A stretch of 64,000 nt of DNA, taken from assembly GCA_963759955.1 (NCBI GenBank), contig CAVXCA010000092.1, forward strand, positions 112,334 through 176,333, written 5' to 3'. The position numbers and the translations under genes were made by a program. Positions 53,821 through 62,700 of this stretch are shown one piece after another. Each line of letters opens with the position of its first letter. The first letter of the stretch is position 1. The notes below the pieces were generated by a model. The model had not been told where the DNA came from. It did not search any database and saw only the letters and a program-made list of their open reading frames with translations. The stretch comes from Roseiarcus sp963759955 (lineage in GTDB: Bacteria; Pseudomonadota; Alphaproteobacteria; Rhizobiales; Beijerinckiaceae).

Positions 53821-54405
53821 TCCTACGCACTCCATACACATATAACCGGGCGCAAGCCGCCGCTCGACGCTTGTTCGCCAGGAGACGCAGTAAGGATCGC
53901 GCAGGAAGGTTGCTCGTTTGTTACGCGGCGGGGAATTTGCCGCCGGCGCGCGCTTTTTTCGCCGGATTCGGCGGGAGGGTACGACAAAATTGCAAAAATG
54001 TGACGCAAAGTTCGTCGCGTTAGCGGTTCGTTTACCGCCGTCGTTAACAATCCTTAGCAAGAGGTCACCGCGGAGGGGCGCCTGAGGGGCGCGATTCCTC
54101 TCGGCGGACCGCGCCACCCAGCGCGGATCATTGAGTCAATAGAGTCGACTAGGTGAATTCGTTAAAGTATCGCATCAGCAAAGACGATAGCGAATCAGAC
54201 AAGAGAATCAACAAGTTCCCTACACGCCAGAAATATTCCGGGGAAGGGGTTGCGCGAGTGAATCAGAATTTGTTAACCAATGTTGGTCACTGTGCGTGTC
54301 GAATCGGCCGGGCCCGCTTCCCGGCCTCGCGCCGGCTGTCATGCGGCGCCAATGCAGCGGGGGTCACCGCGGTCGCGTGCCTTGCGGCAAGTCTGGGGAT
54401 TTAAC
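53821..54405. other. Divergent control region between fliJ-like gene and ctrA
   Basis: 585 bases with no supported gene. The right half is AT-rich against its surroundings and carries six GANTC sites (54133-54305). A half-like CtrA box (TTAA, seven bases, TAGC at 54044-54058) lies nearer the fliJ-like gene, and GTTAACC occurs at about 54271. Confidence 0.6.
54133..54305. promoter_or_regulatory. Cluster of six GANTC methylation sites in the ctrA leader
   Basis: GANTC at 54133, 54142, 54192, 54205, 54260 and 54301 in 173 bases. CcrM methylates GANTC and in Caulobacter a hemimethylated site in the ctrA P1 promoter gates transcription after fork passage. Density here is far above chance for GC-rich DNA. 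Confidence 0.7.
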
Positions 54406-55107
54406 ATGCGGATATTATTGATCGAGGACGACAGCGCGACGGCGCAAAGCATCGAACTGATGCTCAAGTCCGAAAATTTCAACGTCTACGTCACCGACCT
54501 CGGCGAGGAAGGGATCGACCTCGGCAAGCTGTATGATTACGACATCATCCTGCTCGATCTCAATTTGCCGGACATGTCGGGCTACGAAGTGCTGCGTTCG
54601 CTGCGCGTCACCAAGATCAAGACGCCGATTCTCATCCTCTCGGGGATGGCGGGCATCGAAGACAAGGTGAAGGGCCTCGGCCACGGGGCTGACGATTATC
54701 TGACCAAGCCTTTCCATAAGGACGAGCTGATCGCGCGCATCCACGCGATCGTGCGCCGCTCGAAGGGCCACGCCCAGTCGGTCATCATCACCGGCGATCT
54801 CGTCGTCAATCTCGACCAGAAAACCGTCGAAGTGGACGGCGCCCGCGTGCATCTGACCGGCAAGGAATATCAGATGCTCGAGCTGCTCTCGCTGCGCAAG
54901 GGCACGACGCTGACCAAGGAAATGTTCCTCAACCATCTCTATGGCGGGATGGACGAGCCGGAACTCAAGATCATCGACGTGTTCATCTGCAAGCTGCGCA
55001 AAAAACTGGCGATGGCTTCGAACGGTCGCAACTATATCGAGACGGTGTGGGGCCGCGGCTACGTGCTGCGCGAGCCTTCGCCGGCGGACGAACGAATCAC
55101 GGCCTGA
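54406..55107 (+). CDS. ctrA: Cell cycle response regulator CtrA
   Basis: 233 residues. Receiver domain with acidic pocket ED(7-9), phosphorylated Asp51 (ILLDLNLPDMSGYEVL), SGMAGIEDKVKGLGHGADDYLTKPFH, then the OmpR-type winged helix (LTGKEYQMLELLSLRKGTTLTKEMFLNHLY and RNYIETVWGRGYVLRE). Master regulator of replication and division genes, fed by the CckA-ChpT phosphorelay. Follows a GANTC-rich leader. Highly conserved, so the reading is secure. Confidence 0.97.
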   Translation: MRILLIEDDSATAQSIELMLKSENFNVYVTDLGEEGIDLGKLYDYDIILLDLNLPDMSGYEVLRSLRVTKIKTPILILSGMAGIEDKVKGLGHGADDYLTKPFHKDELIARIHAIVRRSKGHAQSVIITGDLVVNLDQKTVEVDGARVHLTGKEYQMLELLSLRKGTTLTKEMFLNHLYGGMDEPELKIIDVFICKLRKKLAMASNGRNYIETVWGRGYVLREPSPADERITA

Positions 55108-55200
55108 GACGGCTTTCGCCGTCGCGTTCCGCAGGCGTCCGCCTGCGGGATTTTCCGCGAGGGGCCGTCGAGATCGCGCCTCGTCGGCCGGCGTAGCGCG

Positions 55201-56364
55201 TCAATGCGCGGGCCAAGAGGGCGTCGCGACGCCCTCGCCGAGGTCGGCTTCGACCAGCCGGCGGCGCGCTTCGAACAATTTTTCCAGCAAGGCCGGCTCG
55301 TCCCTCGCGTAGGCGTCCGCATCCGGCGCGCGCTTGACGACGACGCCGAGCAATTCGGTGATCGCGTTGCCGATCGAGTTCTGGCTGATCGTGACGATCA
55401 GCTTGCCTTCGTCGTTGCGATAGATGAGCTGCTTGAACGCCGGCTGCCAGCGAATTGCGTTGGCGTATTTGGCGTCCTTGACGCAGCGGTCGCGCACCAT
55501 TTTCGCGGTCTTCAGGAAATCGTTGTTGAACAGCAACTTGGCTTCGACCAAGGCGGGAAAGTGAAGATCGCGCGGCGGCGGCGCGTTGCGGGTCGAGACC
55601 TGCCCGAAGAAGGTGCGGTAAAAATCGAGGAAGCCCTGCAGCAGGATGTCGTATTCCTTCCAGAAGCGGACATCCTTGAGCGCTTCGACGCCGCCGTGCG
55701 CCTCCCAGCTCGGCAGACCCTGGGGATAACCGGTGAGCGCGAGGCGGCAGGCGCCCGACTCGCAAGGCGTGAGCAGCTTCAGGTCGAGATCGGCGAAAAA
55801 GGCGCGGTAGACCTCGCGCATGTGCGCCTGGAACAGCGAATGCTGTCCGCCGTCGGTGAGATTGGGATTGCTCGGATCGGCTGGCGGCGCGGCGGCGAGC
55901 CGCGCCTTGTCGAATGCGATGAAATGGTTGTGCAGCATGCGGATGCTCGGCACGCCCGGCGCGGCGAGCGGCCAGGTCGCGTCGAGGCTCGCTTCGCCCG
56001 CCAGCACGAGATGCCGCTCGGGCTCGGGATAGAGTTCCAGCATATAGGCGATGAGAATTGCGTTCATGCGGTTCCAGACGTTTCTGACCGGCGTGGGCAC
56101 CTGCGTGCGCCGGACGGGCCGCCCGAGCGGATCGAGGATGTTCTGCGAAGTGTCGTAGATGATCGAAGCGTCGAAATCGTTGGAGTGGCCGAGCGCCTTG
56201 CGATAGAGCAGCAGACCCTCGGGGTTGCGCAGCAGGCCGTTGTTGCGCGTGAGGTCGTAGAGATTTTCGGCGCTGTTGAAGAACTCGTTGGCCGACATGC
56301 CCTCCGGCACGTGGAGCGGAATGGGTCGAAACGGCGTGACGATCTCTCTGGGTCCCGACGACAT
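55201..56364 (-). CDS. Conserved-looking protein of unknown function, 387 aa
   Basis: From ATG 56364, with GGGAGGG just upstream. A soluble, even-composition protein without membrane segment, rich in aromatic residues. Motifs: ENLYDLTRNNGLLRNPEGLLLYRKA, MLHNHFIAFDKARLA and a C-terminal RWQPAFKQLIYRNDEGKLIVTISQNSIGNA, none of which I can tie to a family. Its strong codon bias and clear ribosome site support it as a real gene. It stands alone after ctrA on the opposite strand. Confidence 0.7.
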   Translation of the reverse strand: MSSGPREIVTPFRPIPLHVPEGMSANEFFNSAENLYDLTRNNGLLRNPEGLLLYRKALGHSNDFDASIIYDTSQNILDPLGRPVRRTQVPTPVRNVWNRMNAILIAYMLELYPEPERHLVLAGEASLDATWPLAAPGVPSIRMLHNHFIAFDKARLAAAPPADPSNPNLTDGGQHSLFQAHMREVYRAFFADLDLKLLTPCESGACRLALTGYPQGLPSWEAHGGVEALKDVRFWKEYDILLQGFLDFYRTFFGQVSTRNAPPPRDLHFPALVEAKLLFNNDFLKTAKMVRDRCVKDAKYANAIRWQPAFKQLIYRNDEGKLIVTISQNSIGNAITELLGVVVKRAPDADAYARDEPALLEKLFEARRRLVEADLGEGVATPSWPAH

Positions 56365-56612
56365 GTTCCCTCCCTCGCCTCGAGCCGTTCGCGCCGGCGT
56401 CGGCGCGCGGCTCATAGCAGATCGCCGCCGGCGCTCCCAAGCGGCGCTCCGGCGCCGATCCGATTCGCCCTTTTGACAACGGCGTCAGGGCGCTCCTAAG
56501 ATGCTCGGACGGAGGGCGCCACGCGGAAAATTCTGGGGGAATGCGGCGCGCGCCGAGCGATCGGACGCAACGCGATCCGGCGGGCGCGCTCTCGTCACGG
56601 GAGGGGGGTGCG

Positions 56613-57047
56613 ATGAGGAAGTTTGGCTCTGCGTTATTCGCGCTGGCGTCGGCGGCTGCGCTGCTGGGGCCGCACCCGGTCGCGGCCGAAGGCGCCCTTG
56701 CGGTGGGCTCCACCGGAAACGTCGTCAAAGACGGCATCGCGATGGGCGACGGGTATAATTATCCGAGCACCCAAGAGGCGATCGACAGAGCTTTGGCGGA
56801 ATGCCGCAAACAGGGCGGCGCCGGCGCCGGCGCGCTCGCCGCCTGCATGATCGTCGCAACGTTCAAGGGACAATGCGACGCGACCGCTCTCGATCCGTCA
56901 GCCGGCACGCCCGGCGCCGGCTGGGCGATCGCCGAGGATCAGGCGACCGCCGAAAGCCGCGCGATCGCCAATTGCCAGGCGACTGCGGGCGTCAATCGCC
57001 GCCAGTTCTGCAAGGTCATCCATTCGAATTGCGACACGCCGCAGTAG
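56613..57047 (+). CDS. Secreted DUF4189-type protein
   Basis: 144 residues from ATG 56613, preceded by GAGGGGGG. Signal peptide (FALASAAALLGPHPVAAE). The mature part alternates Ala-rich helices with paired Cys residues (ECRKQGGAG..ACMIV; QCDAT; NCQAT; FCKVIHSNC), the DUF4189 arrangement. Six Cys suggest three disulfides in the periplasm. Function unknown. Confidence 0.7.
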   Translation: MRKFGSALFALASAAALLGPHPVAAEGALAVGSTGNVVKDGIAMGDGYNYPSTQEAIDRALAECRKQGGAGAGALAACMIVATFKGQCDATALDPSAGTPGAGWAIAEDQATAESRAIANCQATAGVNRRQFCKVIHSNCDTPQ

Positions 57048-57204
57048 AGCGGCGGCGCGCGGGCGGCAGTCGTTGGGCGGTTCTGCGACTGCCGGCGTGA
57101 GCGCCCGCGCGTTCATGATCGCGCGGATTGCGGCAGGCGAGGAAACTGAGACACTACCCACTATTCGCCGGTCTTGACTCCCGCCCCATTCGCGTCCAAA
57201 ACTA

Positions 57205-57219
57205 GAACAAAGTGCGAAC
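57205..57219 (+). promoter_or_regulatory. Alphaproteobacterial LexA (SOS) box
   Basis: GAAC, seven bases, GAAC: a perfect match to the GAACN7GAAC direct-repeat LexA box of alphaproteobacteria, 18 bases before the imuA ATG. Predicts SOS induction of the imuA-imuB-dnaE2 operon. Confidence 0.9.
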
Positions 57220-57237
57220 ATAGAGGGTGCGGATCGG

Positions 57238-58077
57238 ATGTCGCGGAGCGACAGGGCTGAGGGGATGGCGCGTCTGCGGCGCGCCGTCGCCGAGATCGAG
57301 GCTCGTTCGGGGCCGGCGGAGGCGCGCGCTGCGCGAAGGCTTTCGCTGACCCGCGCGCTCGATCGCGCGCTCGGCGGCGGGCTTGCCGGCGACGCGCTGC
57401 ACGAGATCGCGCCGGCGAGCCCCGGCGACGGGGCGGCGGCGATGGGTTTCGCGCTCGCGCTCGTCGCGCGCTTCATGGCCGAGCGCGGCGCGGCGGGGCT
57501 CGTTTTGGCCGAGGATTTCGCGCTACGCGAGACCGGCGCGCTCTACGGGCCGGGACTGGTCGCGCACGGGCTGGAGCTGAGCCGGCTCGTCTTCGTGCGC
57601 GCGCCCGACGCGCCGGCTTTGTTCCAGGCGATGGAGGAGGCGTTGAGGAGCGGCGCGCCGGCGGTCGTCGTCGGCGAAGCGTGGAATCTTGGGGCATACG
57701 ACCTCGCCGCCTCGCGCCGCCTGCTGCTCGCCGCACGCGCCGGGGCTGTGCCGGCGCTGCTGGTCCAGGCGAGCGCCTATGGTGCGGCCGAAAAGCTCTC
57801 CAGCGCCGCCGAGACGCGCTTCGAGATCGCCGCCGCGCCGAGCGCGCGCCTTAGCGCCGCGGGCGGCGGACGCGCTCTTCCCGGGCCGCCCGCCTTCGCC
57901 GCGCGGCTCGTCAAGGCGCGCCTGACGTCGGCGCAAGGGCCGCCGCAAGGCCTCGACGCGACGCGAATCTTCCGCCTGACCTGGCGAAGCGAGGACCAGA
58001 AGTTTGACGAACCGACGCTTTCTCTCCCTGTGGCTGCCGCGCCTGGCGACCGACCGCGCGCGAAAACTGCGCGGTGA
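57238..58077 (+). CDS. imuA: ImuA, RecA-like factor of the SOS mutasome
   Basis: 279 residues. RecA/SulA-like protein that works with ImuB and DnaE2 in mutagenic translesion repair. LTRALDRALGGGLAGDALHEI at about residues 37-57, MGFALALVARFMA, GLVLAEDFALRETGALYGPGL and AVVVGEAWNLGAYDLAASRRLLLAA match the family; no canonical Walker A is seen, as expected. The stop (58075-58077) lies inside imuB (start 58004) and immediately before the repeat in imuB. Confidence 0.9.
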   Translation: MSRSDRAEGMARLRRAVAEIEARSGPAEARAARRLSLTRALDRALGGGLAGDALHEIAPASPGDGAAAMGFALALVARFMAERGAAGLVLAEDFALRETGALYGPGLVAHGLELSRLVFVRAPDAPALFQAMEEALRSGAPAVVVGEAWNLGAYDLAASRRLLLAARAGAVPALLVQASAYGAAEKLSSAAETRFEIAAAPSARLSAAGGGRALPGPPAFAARLVKARLTSAQGPPQGLDATRIFRLTWRSEDQKFDEPTLSLPVAAAPGDRPRAKTAR

Positions 58078-59704
58078 GGCGGCCAATCCCTCAGGCCCCT
58101 CACCCTGCCTCTCCTCCGCAAACGCAAGCGTTTGTCGGGCGCAAGCGGAGAGAGGAGTGCGCGGCGCCATTCTTCCCCTCTCCCCGCCTCTTCGCGGGGA
58201 GAGGCAGGGTGAGGGGCGGGGTGAGTTGCCGCCTCTCGTCGCCGTCGCCAAGATCAAGAGCGCGCAGCGCCTCGTCGGCGTCGACGCGGCCGCCGCGCGG
58301 CTCGGCCTCACGCCGGGCCTGACGCTCGCCGACGCGCGCGCGCGCCATCCCGCGCTCGCAGCCGTCGAGGCCGATCCGATCGCGGAAGGCAAGCTCCTCG
58401 AGCGCGTCGCCGACTTCTGCGCCCGCTTCACGCCCCTCGTCGCTCTCGACGGCGCCGACGGCTTGATGCTCGACGTCTCCGGCGTCGCGCATCTCTTCGG
58501 CGGCGAGGACGGGCTCGCAGCGGAAGTCGAGGCGCGCCTGAGCCGCTTGGGGCTCACGATCGCGCTCGGCCTCGCCGATGCGCCGCGCGCCGCGTGGGCG
58601 CTGGCGCGCTATTCCAGCCAGCGCATCGCGCCCGCCGGCCTTTCCGGCAAGGCCTTCGCCAAGCTCTATTACGAAATGCCGGTCGCCGCCCTGGGGCTCG
58701 ACGACAAGACGAGCGCCGACATGGCGCGCGCGGGGCTTCGCCGCATCGGCGATCTCGCGCTGAGGCCGCGCGCGCCGATCGCCGCGCGCTTCGGGGCCGA
58801 GACGATTGTGCGGCTCGACGCGCTGAGCGGCGCGACGCGCGAGGCGATCTCGCCGCGTTTCGCCGCGCCCGACTTTTGCGTCGAGCGGCGCTTCGCCAGC
58901 CCGATCGTCGCTCACGAGGCGGTGACGGCGACGCTTTGTCGCCTCGCCGACGATCTCGCGGCGCTGCTCGCGCGCCGGGTGAAGGGCGCGCGGCGGCTGG
59001 AGCTTACGCTCTTTCGCGTCGACGGCGACGTGCGCCGCATCGTCGTGGGTTCCGGCCGGCCGCTCGGCGAGGCGCGCGCGATGGCGCGCCTGTTCGCCGA
59101 GCGCCTCGCCGGCGGCGCCGAGGAGGAGATCGACGCCGGATTCGGCGTCGACCTGATGCGCCTTTCCTGTCTGCTCGCCGAGCCGCTGGAGCCCGCGCAG
59201 CGCGAATGGGAGCGCGCCGAGGAGGCCGAGCGCTCGGCGCGGTTCGCCAATCTCCTCGACGGCTTGAGCGCGCGCTTAGGCGCGCGCCGCGTGACGCGCC
59301 TCGAGTTCATCGAGGCCCATATTCCCGAACAGGCCGTCGTCGCCGCGCCCGCGGTTTTGGGGGCGGCGCGCGCGCGTGGGGAGAGGAGCGAAATCGCCGC
59401 GCCGGCCGCGGCGCCGACGCGGCCGTTGCGCCTGTTCGAGCGGCCCGAGCCGATCGAGGCGCTCGCCGAAGTTCCCGACGGCCCGCCGCTGCGTTTCCGC
59501 TGGCGGCGCGTCCTGCACGAAGTCGCGGCGATCGAAGGCCCCGAGCGCATCGCCGCGCCGTGGTGGCGCCGGCCGGGCGCCCCGACGCGCGACTATTTCC
59601 GCGCCGAGGACACGTTCGGGCGCCGCTTCTGGCTCTACCGCGAAGGCCTCTGGGGCCGCGAAACGACACAGGCGAAATGGTTCATGCACGGAGTGTTCGC
59701 ATGA
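58004..59704 (+). CDS. imuB: ImuB, Y-family polymerase-like subunit carrying an in-frame repeat
   Basis: 566 residues from TTG 58004, preceded by GAGGACC. ImuB is a catalytically dead Y-family relative that links DnaE2 to the beta clamp. RRFLSLWLPRLATDRARK at the N-terminus, then after the insert AVAKIKSAQRLVGVDAAAARLGLTPGLTLADARARHP, FTPLVALDGADGLMLDVSGVAHLFGG, GDLALRPRAPIAARFG and a C-terminal RYWWR-like basic-aromatic tail are in place. Residues about 25-75 are encoded by a palindromic dispersed repeat and have no counterpart in ImuB; frame is kept. The TGA overlaps dnaE2 (ATGA). LexA-controlled. Confidence 0.9.
   Translation: MTNRRFLSLWLPRLATDRARKLRGEAANPSGPSPCLSSANASVCRAQAERGVRGAILPLSPPLRGERQGEGRGELPPLVAVAKIKSAQRLVGVDAAAARLGLTPGLTLADARARHPALAAVEADPIAEGKLLERVADFCARFTPLVALDGADGLMLDVSGVAHLFGGEDGLAAEVEARLSRLGLTIALGLADAPRAAWALARYSSQRIAPAGLSGKAFAKLYYEMPVAALGLDDKTSADMARAGLRRIGDLALRPRAPIAARFGAETIVRLDALSGATREAISPRFAAPDFCVERRFASPIVAHEAVTATLCRLADDLAALLARRVKGARRLELTLFRVDGDVRRIVVGSGRPLGEARAMARLFAERLAGGAEEEIDAGFGVDLMRLSCLLAEPLEPAQREWERAEEAERSARFANLLDGLSARLGARRVTRLEFIEAHIPEQAVVAAPAVLGAARARGERSEIAAPAAAPTRPLRLFERPEPIEALAEVPDGPPLRFRWRRVLHEVAAIEGPERIAAPWWRRPGAPTRDYFRAEDTFGRRFWLYREGLWGRETTQAKWFMHGVFA
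58079..58231. repeat. Palindromic dispersed repeat, family A, copy 3, inside imuB
   Basis: 153 bases (51 codons) with outer arms matching the copies at 10426 and 14766: GCGGCCAATCC, CCCCTCACCCTGCCTCTCC at the left and its inverse at the right. Begins two bases after the imuA stop and keeps the imuB frame. Confidence 0.85.
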
Positions 59705-62700
59705 TCCGCCTCGCGCCTTGCTTCGCGGAGCTCGCGACGGCGACGAATTTTTCGTTTCTGCGCGGCGCTTCGCACCCCGAGGAACTCGTCGCGCGCGCGG
59801 CCGAGCTGGGCCTCTCCGGGATCGGCGTCGCCGACCGCAATACGCTCGCCGGCGTCGTGCGCGCGCATGTCTACGCGCGCGAGAATCGCGCGGCGATCGG
59901 CGGCTTGCGCGTCGTCGCGGGCGCGCGGCTGAGCTTCGTCGACGGCGCGCCCGACATGCTCGCTTACCCCCGGAATCGCGCCGCCTATGGGCGGCTGTGC
60001 CGCCTGTTGACCAAGGGAAACTTGCGCGCGCCCAAGGGCGAGTGCCATTTGCAGTTCGACGATCTGCTCGAGCATGGCGAGGGGCTGCAGATCGTCGCGA
60101 TGCCGAAGGGCCCTCATCCGTCGCCTTCGGCGACACCTTCTCCCGTAAACGGGAGAAGGGGAGAAGGGCCTCGCCTTACCCAATTGCGCGAAGCGTTTCC
60201 CGGCCGCCTGTGGATCGGCGCGAGCCTCACCTATGGCGAGGAGATGCGCGGCGCGCTTGCGCAGCGCGCGGCGCTGGCGCGCAAGATCGGCGCGCCGCTG
60301 ATCGCGACCAACGACGTTCTCATGCACGCGCCCGAGCGGCGCGCGCTCGCCGACGTCCTCGCCTGCATCCGCGAGAAGACGACGCTGGAGGCGGCGGGGC
60401 GGCTGACCCAAGCCAACGCCGAGCGGCATCTCAAGTCCGCTGACGAAATGACGCGCCTGTTCGCCGAAGCGCCCCAGGCGGTCGAAGAGACGATCCGCTT
60501 CCTCGACGGCCTCGCCTTCAGTCTCGACGAACTCGCGCACGACTATCCCCAGGAATTGCGCGAGGGCTTCGCGAACCCACAAGCCGCGCTCGAAGCCTTC
60601 GCCGAGGCCGGCGCGCGCGCGCGCTATCCCCAAGGCGTTCCGACGAGCGTCCGCGAGGCGCTGACGCACGAACTGGCGCTGATCGGCAAGCTGAATTACG
60701 CCCCCTATTTCCTCACCGTGCACGACATCGTGCGTTTCGCGCGTTCGCGCGGAATCCTCTGCCAGGGGCGCGGCTCGGCGGCCAATTCGGCGGTCTGCTT
60801 CTGCCTAGGAATCACCGAGGTCGACCCCGCTAGGTTCGATCTTCTGTTCGAGCGCTTCGTCTCGCCCGAGCGCAACGAGCCGCCCGACATTGACGTCGAT
60901 TTCGAGCACGAACGGCGCGAGGAGGTGATCCAATACATCTACGCGCGCTACGGCCGCGAGCGCGCGGGGCTGGCGGCCGCGGTGACGACCTATCGCACGC
61001 GCTCGGCGATCCGCGAGACGGCCAAGGTTTTCGGCCTCTCCGACGACGTGATCGTCGCGCTCAACAACACGACCTGGGGCCATGGCTCCCAGCCGGTCGA
61101 GGCGCCGCAGGCTGAGAGCGCCGGTCTCGATCCCGCCGATCCGACGCTCGGGCTAGCGCTGAAGCTGGCGGGCGAGCTGACCGGCTTTCCCCGCCATCTG
61201 ACCCAGCACAGCGGCGGCTTCGTCATCACCAGAGATCGGCTCGACGAGGTCGCGCCGATCATGAACGCGGCGATGGAGGATCGCACCACCATCGAGTGGG
61301 ACAAGGACGACCTCGACGCGCTCGGGATTCTCAAGATCGACGTGCTCGCGCTCGGCATGCTCACCGCGATGAGCAAGAGCTTCGATCTCCTCGACAAACA
61401 CTACGGGAAACGCCTGACGCTCGCCTCGATCCCCTCCGAAGAAGCGTGCGTCTACGCGATGATCCAGCGCGCCGACACCATCGGCGTGTTCCAGATCGAG
61501 AGCCGCGCGCAGATGTCGATGCTGCCGCGGCTCAAGCCGGAGAAGTTCTACGATCTCGTCATCGAGGTGGCGATCGTGCGCCCCGGCCCGATCCAGGGCG
61601 ACATGGTGCATCCCTACTTGCGCCGCCGCCAGGGCCTCGAGGACGTGGTCTATCCCTCCAAGGAATTGGAGGCGGTGCTCGGCAAGACGCTCGGCGTGCC
61701 GCTGTTCCAGGAGCAGGCGATGAAGATCGCCATCGTCGCGGCGGGCTTCTCGCCCGCCGAAGCCGACAAATTGCGCCGCGCGATGGCGACCTTCCGCCGC
61801 GTCGGCACGATCGCGACGTTTCAGACCAAGATGGTCGAGGGCATGGCGGCCAAGGGCTACGAGCGCGAATTCGCCGAGCGCTGCTTCCGCCAGATCGAGG
61901 GCTTCGGCGAATACGGCTTTCCCGAGAGCCACGCGGCGAGCTTCGCGCTGATCGTCTACGCCTCGTGCTGGATGAAATGCCGCTACCCCGACGTCTTCCT
62001 CGCCGCGATGCTCAACGCCCAGCCGCTCGGCTTCTACGCGCCCTCCCAGCTCGTGCGCGACGCGCGCGAACACGGCGTCGAGGTGAGGGAGGTGGATGTG
62101 AATCTGTCGGATTGGGATTGCGCGCTGGAGGCGGCTGAACCCCCTTCCCCCCTTGCGGGGGAAGGGGGCCGACGAAGTCGGCCGCGGACGAATGCTTCGC
62201 ATTCGCCTTGGGATGAGGGGGCCGCGCCGCGAGGCGCGGTTCTGGATGCGCCTTACGGCGCGACCCCTCATCCGTCGGCGCTGACGCGCCGCCACCTTCC
62301 CCCGCAAGGGGGGAAGGAGTCGCCCCTCCATTCCCGCCACGCCTCCATGGCCGAGCATATCCGCGCCGCGCACGCCGTGCGGCTGGGGTTTCGCCAGATC
62401 ATCGGCGCGCGCGAAGAGGAGATGCGCCAGCTCGTCGACGCGCGCGGGGCGGGCTACGATTCGGTGCGCGATCTCTGGCTGCGCTCGGGGCTGAGCCCGG
62501 CCGTGCTGGAGCGCCTCGCCGACGCCGACGCGTTCCGCTCGCTCGGACTCGACCGGCGCCAGGCGCTGTGGGCGGTGCGCGGCCTCGACCGCGTCGGCGA
62601 TCAGGACGATCTGCCGCTGTTCGCTCAGAGCCGCCCGGAGCGCGACAGCGAGCCCGACGCCAAGTTGCCGCCGATGCCGCTCGGCGCCCATGTGGTCGAG

